From: DATKXO01 sp035528995
GTDB taxonomy: Bacteria > Planctomycetota > Phycisphaerae > UBA1845
DNA length: 64,000 nucleotides
Assembly (NCBI GenBank): GCA_035528995.1
Contig: DATKXO010000453.1
Coordinates: 8,193 to 72,192 of the forward strand
Direction: 5' to 3'
A program made the translations under genes and the position numbers. The first letter of the stretch is position 1, and each line of letters starts with the position of its first letter. This document shows, piece by piece, positions 16,848 to 25,202 of the stretch. Below the pieces are notes generated by a model that had not been told where the DNA came from, did not search any database, and was given only the letters and a program-made list of their open reading frames with translations.

Positions 16848-17978
16848 ATGCGTCGCCGACACCTCATTCTTCCGTTGGTCGTGCTGGCCTGGGCCGGGCC
16901 CCGGCCCGCCCCTGCCCAGCAGATCGAGATCCCCGTCTCTACGGAAGAGCAACCCGCCGAGCGTCCTCCTGACGCGGCCGAAGGCGCCTTTCCCGCCCCC
17001 GCCGATCTCAAGGATGCCCTGGACCGGGCCACCGCCGCCGTTCGAGCGGCCGAGGAGCGCGGTCCCGACGCGGGGGACAAGCTCCAGGAGGCCGAGTTCT
17101 ACGTCCAGACCGCCCTCAGCATGGAACCCGCCAACCCGCGGGCCGAGTTCCTCAACGGGCGGATGAACATCCTCATCGGCCGATCACGCGACGCCTACAC
17201 CCAGATCAGCAACTACGCCGCCTCCGACGGTAGTGCCGACTGGGAGGCCTTCAAGGTCCTCGGCGACCTCCATCTGCAGGGCAAGTACTATGTCCTTGCC
17301 GAAGCCAAGTACAAGCAGGCCCTGGAGTTGAATCCCACCAACGTCTCGGTCTTGATTGGCCTGGCCCAGTGCGCCAACGCCCGAGCGAAACGAGCCGAGG
17401 CCATCGAGTATGCCACCAGGGCCCTGCGGTTGGACAACACGTCGGCCGAAGCCTACGACGCTTACGCCGCCGCACAGTCGGCCCAGGGAAACCTCGAAGA
17501 AGCCAGACAGGCCATCCGGGCCGCGATCGCTCTGACTCAGACCGCCATGCGGGAGCGCCCCGATGATGTCGCCCTGCTCACCAAGCTATACACCCGCTTC
17601 GGAACGCTCCAGAAAAACCTGGACTCGCTCAGGCTCCAGGCTTCCGCACCCGGCAGCGACCCGAATATGCTCGCCGAACGCACGCTCGAGTTCGTCGAGA
17701 CCGTGCAGGCCAGAACCGAGGTAGCCCGGGTTTTGGCCATGCGTCAGTTGACCGACCTGCTCGAAAGGGCCATCAAGCAAGACAAGTCGGGGCCGCCGCC
17801 CAAGCTGGTCTACAAGCTCGCCCAACTCGCCCTGATCACCGAGCAACACGAACCGGCCATTGAGCTGTTGGAAGAGGTGCTGGCCGTCGACGGCGCCGAT
17901 GCCAGGGCCCTCGAGTTGCTCGACGAGCTTCGAGCCGCCGCCGCTGCCGAGTCATCGGCCGTCCCCGCCCAACCCTGA
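16848..17978 (+). CDS. secreted or periplasmic TPR-repeat protein
   Basis: 376 residues. N-terminal signal peptide (MRRRHLILPLVVLAWA, cut near APAQ), then a TPR-type helical repeat region: A-x-x-L-N-P-T-N-x-x-V-L-I-G-L and A-L-R-L-D-N-T-S-A-E-A-Y-D-A-Y are two of the clearer repeats. AGGAGG lies 9 bases before the ATG at 16848. It is 263 bp downstream of fliS on the same strand, but a direct flagellar role is not shown by sequence. Likely a protein-protein interaction scaffold. Confidence 0.75.
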   Translation: MRRRHLILPLVVLAWAGPRPAPAQQIEIPVSTEEQPAERPPDAAEGAFPAPADLKDALDRATAAVRAAEERGPDAGDKLQEAEFYVQTALSMEPANPRAEFLNGRMNILIGRSRDAYTQISNYAASDGSADWEAFKVLGDLHLQGKYYVLAEAKYKQALELNPTNVSVLIGLAQCANARAKRAEAIEYATRALRLDNTSAEAYDAYAAAQSAQGNLEEARQAIRAAIALTQTAMRERPDDVALLTKLYTRFGTLQKNLDSLRLQASAPGSDPNMLAERTLEFVETVQARTEVARVLAMRQLTDLLERAIKQDKSGPPPKLVYKLAQLALITEQHEPAIELLEEVLAVDGADARALELLDELRAAAAAESSAVPAQP

Positions 17979-18091
17979 ACCACGCCCAGGACCATCCGTG
18001 GCCTGCCTGATCCGCGACACCGCGTTTCCCGCCGTCCTCGCCCCGGTACAGCCTCCATCCGTAGCCACCCCGCCGGAATGTCTTCGATGGC

Positions 18092-19990
18092 CTATTGTCC
18101 GAGCCGATACGGCTTTCCCTTTGCATACAGCGCGCCCGCCTCTTCGATGCCGGTAAGTGCCGCGTCGTCGCCCTCGGCCTTGGCTTGCTTCCGCGCTCGC
18201 TCCAGCGTGGCCAGCGCTTCGTCGAAGCGCCCCGCCTCGGCGTAAGCGGCGGCCAGGGTCAGCAATGCTCGAGCGGGTGGCGGTTCCAGGATGCTGCAGG
18301 CCGTCGTGGCCAGGGAGACCGCCTCCGGACCGTTACGCAACCCTGCGTCGGGGGCGGTGGCCAGCAGCCAGGCCAGCCGCTCCGATGCGCCCGCGTGACC
18401 CGGGACCGCCTGCAACACCTGATGCAGCGCCCCGACCGCCTCGGCGTACATCCCGCGACTCACCAGCAGGTCGTAGAAATCCCTGGCGATGTCCGTCGCC
18501 GTCGGGGCGACCGCCAGCGCCTGTCGGTACTGGGCCAGCGCCTCTTCCAACCGGTCGGAGCGAGCGAACGCTTCGCCCAGAGTGGCCCGGAGGTCGGGAT
18601 GCCCCGAAGTGCGGGCCATCGCCTCCTGCAGGTAAGCGATCGCCTCCTCAACGCGCCCGGCGTCAATCAATGCCCGGCCCAGGTAGTTGAGTAGCCGCGG
18701 ATCGTCCGAGCGCAGGGCCAGCGCCTGACCGTACGCTTCGACGGCCTCATCCGCTCGGCCCAGATTCTGCAGGGCAATGCCCAGGTTGACCCGCGGCGGC
18801 AGATCGCCCGGAGCCGCCCGGATGGCCTCGCGATAACGCGCCACCGCACCCTCGAAATCGCCCATGGCCAGCAGGAAGTTCGCGTAGTCGTTTTGCGCCG
18901 CCGGGTTCTGCGGATCGATGCCCACCGCGTCGGCGTAGTGCCCGGCCGCCTCCTCCGTCTGACCCAGTAGGGCCAGCGCGTTCCCCAGATTCGTGTGCGC
19001 CTGCACCAAGCCCGGGTCGGCCTGGACGGCCAACCGAAGCTGTTCGACCGCTTCCTCGACGCGCCCCAGCCCCAGCAGAACGACCCCCAGGTTCTGTCGG
19101 GCCTCGGCCAGGTTGGGGTCGATGCGCAGGGCCTCACGGTATTCCTGGACGGCCTCTTCGAGCCGTCCCGCCTCGGCCAGGTGGTACGCGGTCTGAAAGG
19201 CCCGCTCGGACCCGGTCCGCAGCCGGTCGAGCTGCGCCGCGTACGGGTCGGGATAAAGTGCGGCCCGCGACGCAGCCTGCGATCGGCGAAGCAACTCGCC
19301 CGCCCGCTCACCATCGCCCCGGTCGCGCAAGACCATACCCAGGGTGTAGAGCACGTCGCGGTTGTCAGGCGCCAGGGCCAGGGCCGACTCCAGGCTCCCG
19401 ACAGCCGCTTCCATCTGACCCTTCCGGGCCTGCACGCGCCCCAGCCACAGCAGGGCCGCTGCACACCGCTCGTCGGATTCGTAGACCCGCCTGAAGACGG
19501 CCTCCGCCTGGGCCAGGTCTCCTTTCGACCAGTACAGTCGGCCCATCATCATCCATGCCGGTTGGGCCGCCGGCTGAATCTCCGTCACGCGGCGACACAC
19601 CTCCAGCGCGGCATCCAGGTCACCGGCCTGCTCGCAGGCCAAAGCCAGGAAGTAATGAGCTTCGTGATCGTTCGGCGTCAGCGCGATGGCCCGCCGGTAC
19701 GCGGTCCGGGCCGCGTCCAGCAGACCGTGGGCGTGATACGTCATTCCCAGCCGCGCGGCGGCCGCCGCATCCAGTGGGTTGCCCGTCGCGTTTGCCCGGG
19801 CTGCGGCGATCTGCTCCTGGATCATCGGCTCCAGGCGGGACACGTCGGGCGACGGTAGTGGCTCCAGGGCGGCGACCGAGGCACCACCACCCTCGAGGAA
19901 GCTCATCACCACGCGGGCGACAATCAACGCAACCAGCAGCACCAGAAGGATCACAAATCGGCGGCCTGATCCTGTCGGCGTCTCGCTCAC
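18092..19990 (-). CDS. membrane-anchored TPR-repeat protein, coupled to the CRTAC1-type gene
   Basis: 632 residues. N-terminal membrane anchor (FVILLVLLVALIVARVV, about residues 11-27), then more than ten TPR units with the W/L-G-Y-A-P pattern, for example EAHYFLALACEQAGDLDAALE and VQAHTNLGNALALLGQTEEA. The GTG start at 19990 overlaps the stop of the upstream gene in a GTGA arrangement, which indicates translational coupling and a shared job. CRTAC1/UnbV-type FG-GAP proteins and TPR proteins are frequent partners in planctomycetes and related bacteria; the substrate is unknown. Confidence 0.8.
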   Translation of the reverse strand: MSETPTGSGRRFVILLVLLVALIVARVVMSFLEGGGASVAALEPLPSPDVSRLEPMIQEQIAAARANATGNPLDAAAAARLGMTYHAHGLLDAARTAYRRAIALTPNDHEAHYFLALACEQAGDLDAALEVCRRVTEIQPAAQPAWMMMGRLYWSKGDLAQAEAVFRRVYESDERCAAALLWLGRVQARKGQMEAAVGSLESALALAPDNRDVLYTLGMVLRDRGDGERAGELLRRSQAASRAALYPDPYAAQLDRLRTGSERAFQTAYHLAEAGRLEEAVQEYREALRIDPNLAEARQNLGVVLLGLGRVEEAVEQLRLAVQADPGLVQAHTNLGNALALLGQTEEAAGHYADAVGIDPQNPAAQNDYANFLLAMGDFEGAVARYREAIRAAPGDLPPRVNLGIALQNLGRADEAVEAYGQALALRSDDPRLLNYLGRALIDAGRVEEAIAYLQEAMARTSGHPDLRATLGEAFARSDRLEEALAQYRQALAVAPTATDIARDFYDLLVSRGMYAEAVGALHQVLQAVPGHAGASERLAWLLATAPDAGLRNGPEAVSLATTACSILEPPPARALLTLAAAYAEAGRFDEALATLERARKQAKAEGDDAALTGIEEAGALYAKGKPYRLGQ

Positions 19991-21765
19991 GGCTGTTCCT
20001 CGCCCTGCCCCTCGCGGAGGCGCACCTCCGTGTCCGCGGCCAGGCCGCCGTACCTCTCGACCAGACCGCTGGGCCAATAGACGACAGTATCGCCACAGAC
20101 GGTCAACTCGCCCAGCCCGAAGTGTGCACCCATATCGCTGGCGCTGAGGTAGCTGCCGTCGCTGCATACGCGTCGCCACAGCGTCCGCCCGTCCGGAAGC
20201 CCCAGTGCGATCCGTGCCCCGATTGCGGATCGATTACTGCGAACACCCTCCAGATGAATCGAAAGCCAGTGCCCGCTCTCGGATCCGACCTCGTTGCGCA
20301 GCACGCGCAGCGGGCCGTTGTTGTTCACCAGCACGATGTCCACGTCGCCGTCGTTGTCCAGGTCCCCGTAGGCGGCGCCGCGACTGACCTCCGCCACGGC
20401 GAAGTGCGGCCCGGCCGACGCCGACACCTCCTCGAAGCGCCCGACCCCGTCCCGATGGAAAAGCTGGTTCACCTGCTGGTAGGGGTACGGACTGTCGGCC
20501 GCCCACTCCTGCCAGTAGACCTCGCCGTTGGGGCTGAACAGATCGAGCCATCCGTCGTTGTCGTAGTCGAACCAGCGGGCCCCGAAACTCGTGGACTTCT
20601 GCGTGATGGCCGCCAGACCGTATTCCGTCGTCGCGTCCCGGAACAGGCCTTTGCCGTCGTTCACGTACAGCGTGCTCGTCTCCCGGGTCAGATGGGCCAC
20701 GAACAAATCGGGATCGCCGTCCGCGTCGAAGTCGTCCGCCGTGACGCCCATGCCCGCCTCGCTCATGCCGCTGTCGTTGACCGCGGCACCACCGAACAGG
20801 GCCTGGTCTTCAAACGTCGGTGCCGCGATGTCGCCCTGGCTGATCCACAGGAAGTTCGGCGTCCCGTCGTTGGCCACGTAGATGTCGGTTCGGCCGTCGC
20901 CGTTGAAGTCGGCGCAGACCACGCCCAGACCGTTGCCTTGCCCGCGGTCGATGCCCGACGCCGCGGACACGTCCTCGAACACTCCGCCGCCGCGCTGCAG
21001 AAACAGGGCGTCCGGCGCCGGTTTGTACGTGATCGGTGCGCAGTAGTCCCGAACGCCGGTGGACGAGTAACACGCCCGGTCGTTCTCCAGCCGCCAGTCC
21101 ACGTAGTTGCTCAGGTACAGATCGAGCAGACCGTCCCTGTTCAGGTCCGCGAACGAGGCGCTGGCACCCCAGCGCGAGTTGCTCACGCCTGCGCCGACCG
21201 TCACGTCCGTGAAGCTGCCGTCCCCGTTGTTGTGATACAGCACGTTGGGGCCGCAGTTGGTCACGTAGAGGTCCACGAAGCCGTCGTTGTCGTAGTCCCC
21301 GGTGGCGCAGCCCATGCCGTATCCCGCGTCGCCGACGCCGGCCTCGTCCGTCACGTCGGTGAAATGCAGCCGCCCCCGCTCCAGATCGTTGCGGAACAGC
21401 CGGTTCCGCGGAACCCCTTCACCCCGATAGGTGCAGATGGCCTCGTTGACCGGCTGGTCCGGATTGAGCAACGCGCCCTGCACGGCGTACACGTCCAGGT
21501 CCCCGTCGTTGTCGTAGTCCAGCACCGCGCAGCCCGAACCCATGATCTCCGGGAAGTAGTATCTGGCGTTCCCGATGAAGTGGTGGAACTCGATCCCGAC
21601 CTCCGCCGTGACGTCCAGGAACGTCGCCCGGGCGGTCGTAGCGGCGCCCTTCTGGGGTCCGGGACCGGAGCCGGATCTCCGGCCCGCTTCATCGTCCTTG
21701 GCGCACCCGCTGGCTGCCAGGCAGAAGCTCAGGATGAGGGCGTGTTTAGGAAGCGACGACTTCAT
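19987..21765 (-). CDS. CRTAC1-family FG-GAP/VCBS lipoprotein with ASPIC/UnbV domain
   Basis: 592 residues. Signal peptide with lipobox L-A-A-S-G-C (Cys21). The body holds at least six FG-GAP/VCBS calcium-binding blades, each with D-x-D-N-D-G-D/W-x-D (for example AVLDYDNDGDLDVY, ATGDYDNDGFVDLYV, AAYGDLDNDGDVDIV), giving a beta-propeller. The C-terminal about 100 residues (SNRSAIGARIALGLPDGRTL, MGAHFGLGELTVCGDTVVYWPSG) are an ASPIC/UnbV domain. Extracytoplasmic, probably binding a surface ligand or polymer. It is translationally coupled to the TPR gene downstream. Confidence 0.88.
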   Translation of the reverse strand: MKSSLPKHALILSFCLAASGCAKDDEAGRRSGSGPGPQKGAATTARATFLDVTAEVGIEFHHFIGNARYYFPEIMGSGCAVLDYDNDGDLDVYAVQGALLNPDQPVNEAICTYRGEGVPRNRLFRNDLERGRLHFTDVTDEAGVGDAGYGMGCATGDYDNDGFVDLYVTNCGPNVLYHNNGDGSFTDVTVGAGVSNSRWGASASFADLNRDGLLDLYLSNYVDWRLENDRACYSSTGVRDYCAPITYKPAPDALFLQRGGGVFEDVSAASGIDRGQGNGLGVVCADFNGDGRTDIYVANDGTPNFLWISQGDIAAPTFEDQALFGGAAVNDSGMSEAGMGVTADDFDADGDPDLFVAHLTRETSTLYVNDGKGLFRDATTEYGLAAITQKSTSFGARWFDYDNDGWLDLFSPNGEVYWQEWAADSPYPYQQVNQLFHRDGVGRFEEVSASAGPHFAVAEVSRGAAYGDLDNDGDVDIVLVNNNGPLRVLRNEVGSESGHWLSIHLEGVRSNRSAIGARIALGLPDGRTLWRRVCSDGSYLSASDMGAHFGLGELTVCGDTVVYWPSGLVERYGGLAADTEVRLREGQGEEQP

Positions 21766-21955
21766 GCACAGCGACTGGGCAACGGCGTTCGAGCTCGGGC
21801 GTGGGGCCGACCGAGTTGGTCAGCCCACCATTGTCGCAGTATAGCGGCGCCAACCGACGGCACAAACACGGGGCCAGCGCCGGTCAGCGCCAGACGGCGA
21901 CCCATCACCGGTCCCCCCCGAGCCGGCTCTTTCCCCATTGACAATTCGCTATTCG

Positions 21956-23059
21956 CTATTCGTCCGTGCCCGGCCCCGTGAAATACTGAGCGAACTGCTC
22001 GTAATCGTCCAGATCCACGTCCATGTCACCGCTGACCAGGTTGCCGTCGAAGTCGGCTGGGAAGCACCCGCCCAGGGTGCGGACGTTGCCCGGTCCGGTG
22101 AAACATGCCTGGAACCGGGCAAAATCCGCCAAGTCCAGATCATCGTCACGATCGAAATCCCCCAGGCGGGGGAACACGTCCGACACGGCATCGAGCTCTG
22201 GCGTTCCGCCGGCGGACGGGCCCACGATACGCACGTATTGAATCCAGTCCAAACCGGGCTCGGGGAGCCACTCGAGATCGAAGCCGGTCCCACCGGCCGA
22301 CTCCTCGTAGGTCTGGGCGATGTCGGCCACCGTCTGACCACCGAAGTCGGACCAGGTCAGCCGAGGGTCGAGCGGCCAAGTGGGGTCGGTCGGCACCCCC
22401 CACCACTCGTTCCACTGGCCGATGGACATGTCGGGGTTGTCGGGGTCATACACGCGCCCAAGGGTCGGGGCGAAGACGTCGCAAGACGGAGCATCGGTTC
22501 CGGGGATGGGACTGTCGGTGAACGTGTACCAGCTCTGCCCGTCCTGGCTGACGGAGACGGCTCCGGGTTCGATCAGGCCGCTGGGCCCGGCGATCATGTC
22601 ATTCGGATCGCCGTTCGTCCAGGGAGCGCCGCCGGCAATGGCCTGGGAGGCGTTGCCGAAAACGACAAAGTCGATGCCGTAGGGGTTCCTGGGCTCGTTC
22701 ACGACCGGGTGATCGAACACCAGGATGATCTGCCCGTCCAAGCCGATACTCACCACTTCGTAACTGCGAAAGGCCGGATAGACAGGAACCACCGGAACAG
22801 GGCCGTCCAACGGAATATTCCAGCGGTCCCCGGTCGTATCGACGGTCGGGCGCCCGAGCGCCGCGTACGGGTCGTCGAACGGGTCGCCGGATATATAATC
22901 ACTCCCCACGCCGGTTCCTTCGACGTACTCGCCTATGGTGACGGCGAAGTCACCCGGATCATACTGATATTGTGCCCGGGCTACATGCTGTCCGACGGGG
23001 AGCAACATGACAAGCAACCCGCCAACCGCCGACCGGCAAAAAAAGCAGCAATGCGACAT
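21956..23059 (-). CDS. secreted protein with dockerin-like EF-hand tail
   Basis: 367 residues. Signal peptide (about 1-32, ending VARAQ). Central domain of unknown function containing VSIGLDGQIILVFDHPVVN and DFVVFGNAS, a pattern seen in planctomycete secreted proteins. C-terminal tail with two calcium-loop repeats, DFDRDDDLDLADFARFQACF and DFDG(x)6DVDLDDYEQF, separated by a Cys-containing linker; these resemble dockerin type I repeats. GAGGGAG precedes the ATG at 23059; earlier in-frame sequence looks non-coding. Likely exported and attached or assembled through the tail. Confidence 0.72.
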   Translation of the reverse strand: MSHCCFFCRSAVGGLLVMLLPVGQHVARAQYQYDPGDFAVTIGEYVEGTGVGSDYISGDPFDDPYAALGRPTVDTTGDRWNIPLDGPVPVVPVYPAFRSYEVVSIGLDGQIILVFDHPVVNEPRNPYGIDFVVFGNASQAIAGGAPWTNGDPNDMIAGPSGLIEPGAVSVSQDGQSWYTFTDSPIPGTDAPSCDVFAPTLGRVYDPDNPDMSIGQWNEWWGVPTDPTWPLDPRLTWSDFGGQTVADIAQTYEESAGGTGFDLEWLPEPGLDWIQYVRIVGPSAGGTPELDAVSDVFPRLGDFDRDDDLDLADFARFQACFTGPGNVRTLGGCFPADFDGNLVSGDMDVDLDDYEQFAQYFTGPGTDE

Positions 23060-23165
23060 GAACTTGACTCCCTCGATCGTGACGGCCGAATCCACAGAAG
23101 AATGTCTCTTTCTTAACACCTTGTGCCTCTTCCTTCCCGTGCAGACACACGTGCCCGCACGCGAG

Positions 23166-24005
23166 CTACTCCAGGTCGTACAGGCTGTTGTCCGGCGACA
23201 AGAACCCGGTTCCTGGAGCGATCCTGACCTTCTCGTGCGGATATGTCTCGGTGCAGCGCTGGCCCCATGGTTCGGCGTGCCCATCACAGAACGCGACATT
23301 GGTCCGGTTCAGATGGCGGTAACCCTGCGTGCCCGCGAAGCGCCCCCAGAACTGGGCGTCGCCTGGGTTCGCCCACGGGGCCCGCATGAACTTGTTGGCA
23401 CCGGCGCTGTATTGACCGTCCCCGAACAGGGCCGTACGGCCCGGGTTTCTCACCTCGGCCATCTTGGCTGGTTGTTTAATAGCTTCGGCTGATCCGTGCC
23501 CGATGTAGCTGGTGTTGTAATTGTACCCGGTATAGGGGTCGGCCAGCCAGTTGTGACCGCCATGGAACGACGGACATTGATGAACCTTCTCCATCCCCTC
23601 ACCTTCCCACAGCAGCCCCGGGACCACTTTGTTGGTCGGGGGGTCGGTGCTCCAATCCTTTGACGTGGTAAAATCCCAGGCATAGGAGACGAAGACCGGC
23701 GTGAGCTGCATGTAATAGGCGATCGGATAGCGGTCGCGGTGGGAATGGGCGTAGCTGTGAGCAGCCACGGTCATCTGCCGGAGGTTGCTCAAACAGACGA
23801 CGCCCCGGGCCTGCTCGCGGGCCCGCTTGAGCGAGGGAAGCAGCATGGCCAGCAGGAGGGCAATGACAGATATAACCACCAACAGCTCGACCAAGGTAAA
23901 CGCGGCGCGTGGCCCGACGAAGACGGGAGCAGGGCGCCTCGGCGATGACCTGGGCCGGCCGGGCGGCACGACACCGATGCCGTCATGAATCGTCTGTTGC
24001 GACAT
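23166..24005 (-). CDS. prepilin-type N-terminal cleavage/methylation domain protein (pseudopilin-like)
   Basis: 279 residues. After a 34-residue basic leader comes the prepilin motif AFTLVELLVVISVIALLLAM with cleavage before F and the conserved Glu5, then a helix KRAREQARGVVCLSNLRQM. The globular part ends with the planctomycete-type NVAFCDGHAEPWG signature. Such proteins are processed by a prepilin peptidase and are numerous in Planctomycetes; individual roles are unknown. Its start is only 6 bp after the stop of the PEP-CTERM gene at 24012-24542, so it probably shares the riboswitch-controlled transcript. Confidence 0.85.
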   Translation of the reverse strand: MSQQTIHDGIGVVPPGRPRSSPRRPAPVFVGPRAAFTLVELLVVISVIALLLAMLLPSLKRAREQARGVVCLSNLRQMTVAAHSYAHSHRDRYPIAYYMQLTPVFVSYAWDFTTSKDWSTDPPTNKVVPGLLWEGEGMEKVHQCPSFHGGHNWLADPYTGYNYNTSYIGHGSAEAIKQPAKMAEVRNPGRTALFGDGQYSAGANKFMRAPWANPGDAQFWGRFAGTQGYRHLNRTNVAFCDGHAEPWGQRCTETYPHEKVRIAPGTGFLSPDNSLYDLE

Positions 24006-24011
24006 GCTGCC

Positions 24012-24542
24012 TCAGCGTGCTGTGGCCCGGGTGCGGCGCACCACAAACGCCACGCCGGTCAAGAGCAAGGCCAGGGACGCCGGTTCGGGCACCTCACCCG
24101 GCGGATAGGCCTTGCCGTAAACCCAGCCGTCCGAGTCGCCGTCCTCGACGATGCGATCGACCGCTCCGTAGGGCGGGGCAACCCACGTCGAGTCATCGGT
24201 CTCCATGGTCCAGTAGTGCCACCAGTCTTCCCCTCCGAGGTAGCCCTCGTTGCCGTCGTCGTAGTAGTAGATGCCGTCGATGAAGACGCCGAACCCGTAG
24301 TCTTGCCGCACGGTGTAAAGTGTGGTGTCCGCCTCGATGATGTCGAAGAGCTCCAGGCCGGTGACGGTACTCTCCGGTCCAGTGCCGAAGGCGACCTCGA
24401 AGGTGTACATCGCCCCGTCCTTGAACTCGATCCAGACCTCAGCCTGGTTCACACCCTCACCCACCTGAATCGTGTCGGCCCGGGCTGCGACCGGTGCCAC
24501 CAACAAAGCCAACAGCCCTGCGACAACAATGATCCTGTTCAT
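24012..24542 (-). CDS. PEP-CTERM surface protein with transcobalamin-like (DUF4430-type) domain, downstream of a cobalamin riboswitch
   Basis: 176 residues. Signal peptide cut near VAARA, one small beta-rich domain, then a PEP-CTERM sorting tail (VPEPASLALLLTGVAF plus an Arg-rich end) for exosortase processing. The domain has the order G-L-x-L-F-D-I-I, then DYGFGVFIDGIYY, WWHYWTMETDDSTW and a closing D-G-D-S-D-G-W-V-Y. This resembles the DUF4430/transcobalamin C-terminal beta domain (fold that covers bound B12); the match is by pattern recognition, not a search. GGAGG lies 7 bases before ATG 24542 (4 before ATG 24545). The only upstream control element on this strand is the cobalamin riboswitch at 24862-25060, so a role in capturing corrinoids at the cell surface is a reasonable inference. 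Confidence 0.72.
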   Translation of the reverse strand: MNRIIVVAGLLALLVAPVAARADTIQVGEGVNQAEVWIEFKDGAMYTFEVAFGTGPESTVTGLELFDIIEADTTLYTVRQDYGFGVFIDGIYYYDDGNEGYLGGEDWWHYWTMETDDSTWVAPPYGAVDRIVEDGDSDGWVYGKAYPPGEVPEPASLALLLTGVAFVVRRTRATAR

Positions 24543-24861
24543 CATGAATCCTCCGCCAGAGAAAGTCCCCCTCGGGACCAATCCCGGCAGCCCGGACTGC
24601 AAGGGAGGGTCGCCGCAGACGGATGCCCGGCGTGGGCCTCCTGGCCCGGGGGAAGCGCACCGGCAACGTCCGTCCGGGACCGCATCCTCGTGGTCACCGG
24701 CTGCTACTCAACGGCGTGACGCACCGCCAGAACGAGGACCAAGTCACGGTCCCAGACCGACCCACTGGGCATTTGAAGGTAGCCGTTCGGGCCAGGATGT
24801 TGCCCGGTTGGTGGGAGCATGGCCTGCCACTCCTCCCGCGAGAGCGTCAGTCACCTGGAGT
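24543..24861. other. long leader between riboswitch and PEP-CTERM gene
   Basis: About 320 bases downstream of the riboswitch aptamer and before the start codon. No ORF with a ribosome site, no terminator hairpin with a T run. The expression platform is not obvious. Confidence 0.35.
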
Positions 24862-25060
24862 GTCGATTGGTAGGTCTTCTGGCTTCCGGGCCCGCGACGA
24901 TGTTGGTGATCGACGTCGCCTCTACTTGCCGCGCCTTCTCGGTCACTGTTCGACCAATGGCCTGGTGCGGCTTTCGCTCCCGGTTACAGCGGCGGGGCCG
25001 CTCCGGATTCACACCGGATTCCCTGTTCGGTCCGCGTCGGCGGACCACCATCGACGTTCG
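24862..25060 (-). ncRNA. cobalamin (B12) riboswitch
   Basis: Read on the minus strand, the order of conserved blocks is that of the AdoCbl-class aptamer: GGGAATCCGGTGTGAATCCGG (25023-25003, broken here only for reading), then GCGGCCCCGCCGCTGTAACC, GCCATTGG, GAGAAGGCGCGG, and finally CCGGAAGCCAGAAGACCTACC near 24889-24869. The spacing and the invariant GCCAGAAGACC 3' block leave little doubt. A sigma-70 promoter starts just upstream (25067-25094). The downstream target is the PEP-CTERM gene at 24012-24542 and probably the prepilin-like gene after it. No B12 synthesis or BtuBCDF gene lies in the window. Confidence 0.93.
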
Positions 25061-25066
25061 CACGTC

Positions 25067-25094
25067 AATATACCATCAGACCTTGACGGGTCAA
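25067..25094 (-). promoter_or_regulatory. sigma-70 promoter of the riboswitch transcript
   Basis: Minus strand TTGACC (25094-25089), 16-bp spacer, TATATT (25072-25067): five of six matches in each box. The transcript would begin at about 25060, right at the riboswitch 5' end. Confidence 0.7.
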
Positions 25095-25114
25095 GCAGAC
25101 CTTGATTGGTCAAG
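25082..25114. promoter_or_regulatory. two tandem 14-bp palindromes (operator-like)
   Basis: CTTGACGGGTCAAG (25082-25095) and CTTGATTGGTCAAG (25101-25114), centres 19 bp apart (about two helical turns). The first overlaps the -35 box of the riboswitch promoter and the second lies upstream. They look like a double operator for a dimeric regulator; identity unknown. Confidence 0.5.
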
Positions 25115-25202
25115 TGGAAAACCACCGCCCCGGAACGGGTGGTGGCCGACATCCCGGCCTCGATCCCGGCGATCTCCGCTCGGTCCGCCCCTCGACCCGG
25201 GC

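Noticed and set aside
19555..21981. An 808-codon plus-strand frame over the CRTAC1 and TPR genes
   Set aside because: Shadow frame; it begins inside one gene and crosses the other.
25082..25114. FNR/CRP boxes
   Set aside because: TTGA-N4-TCAA has a spacer of four, not six, so it does not match FNR, although the palindromes themselves are kept as operator-like.
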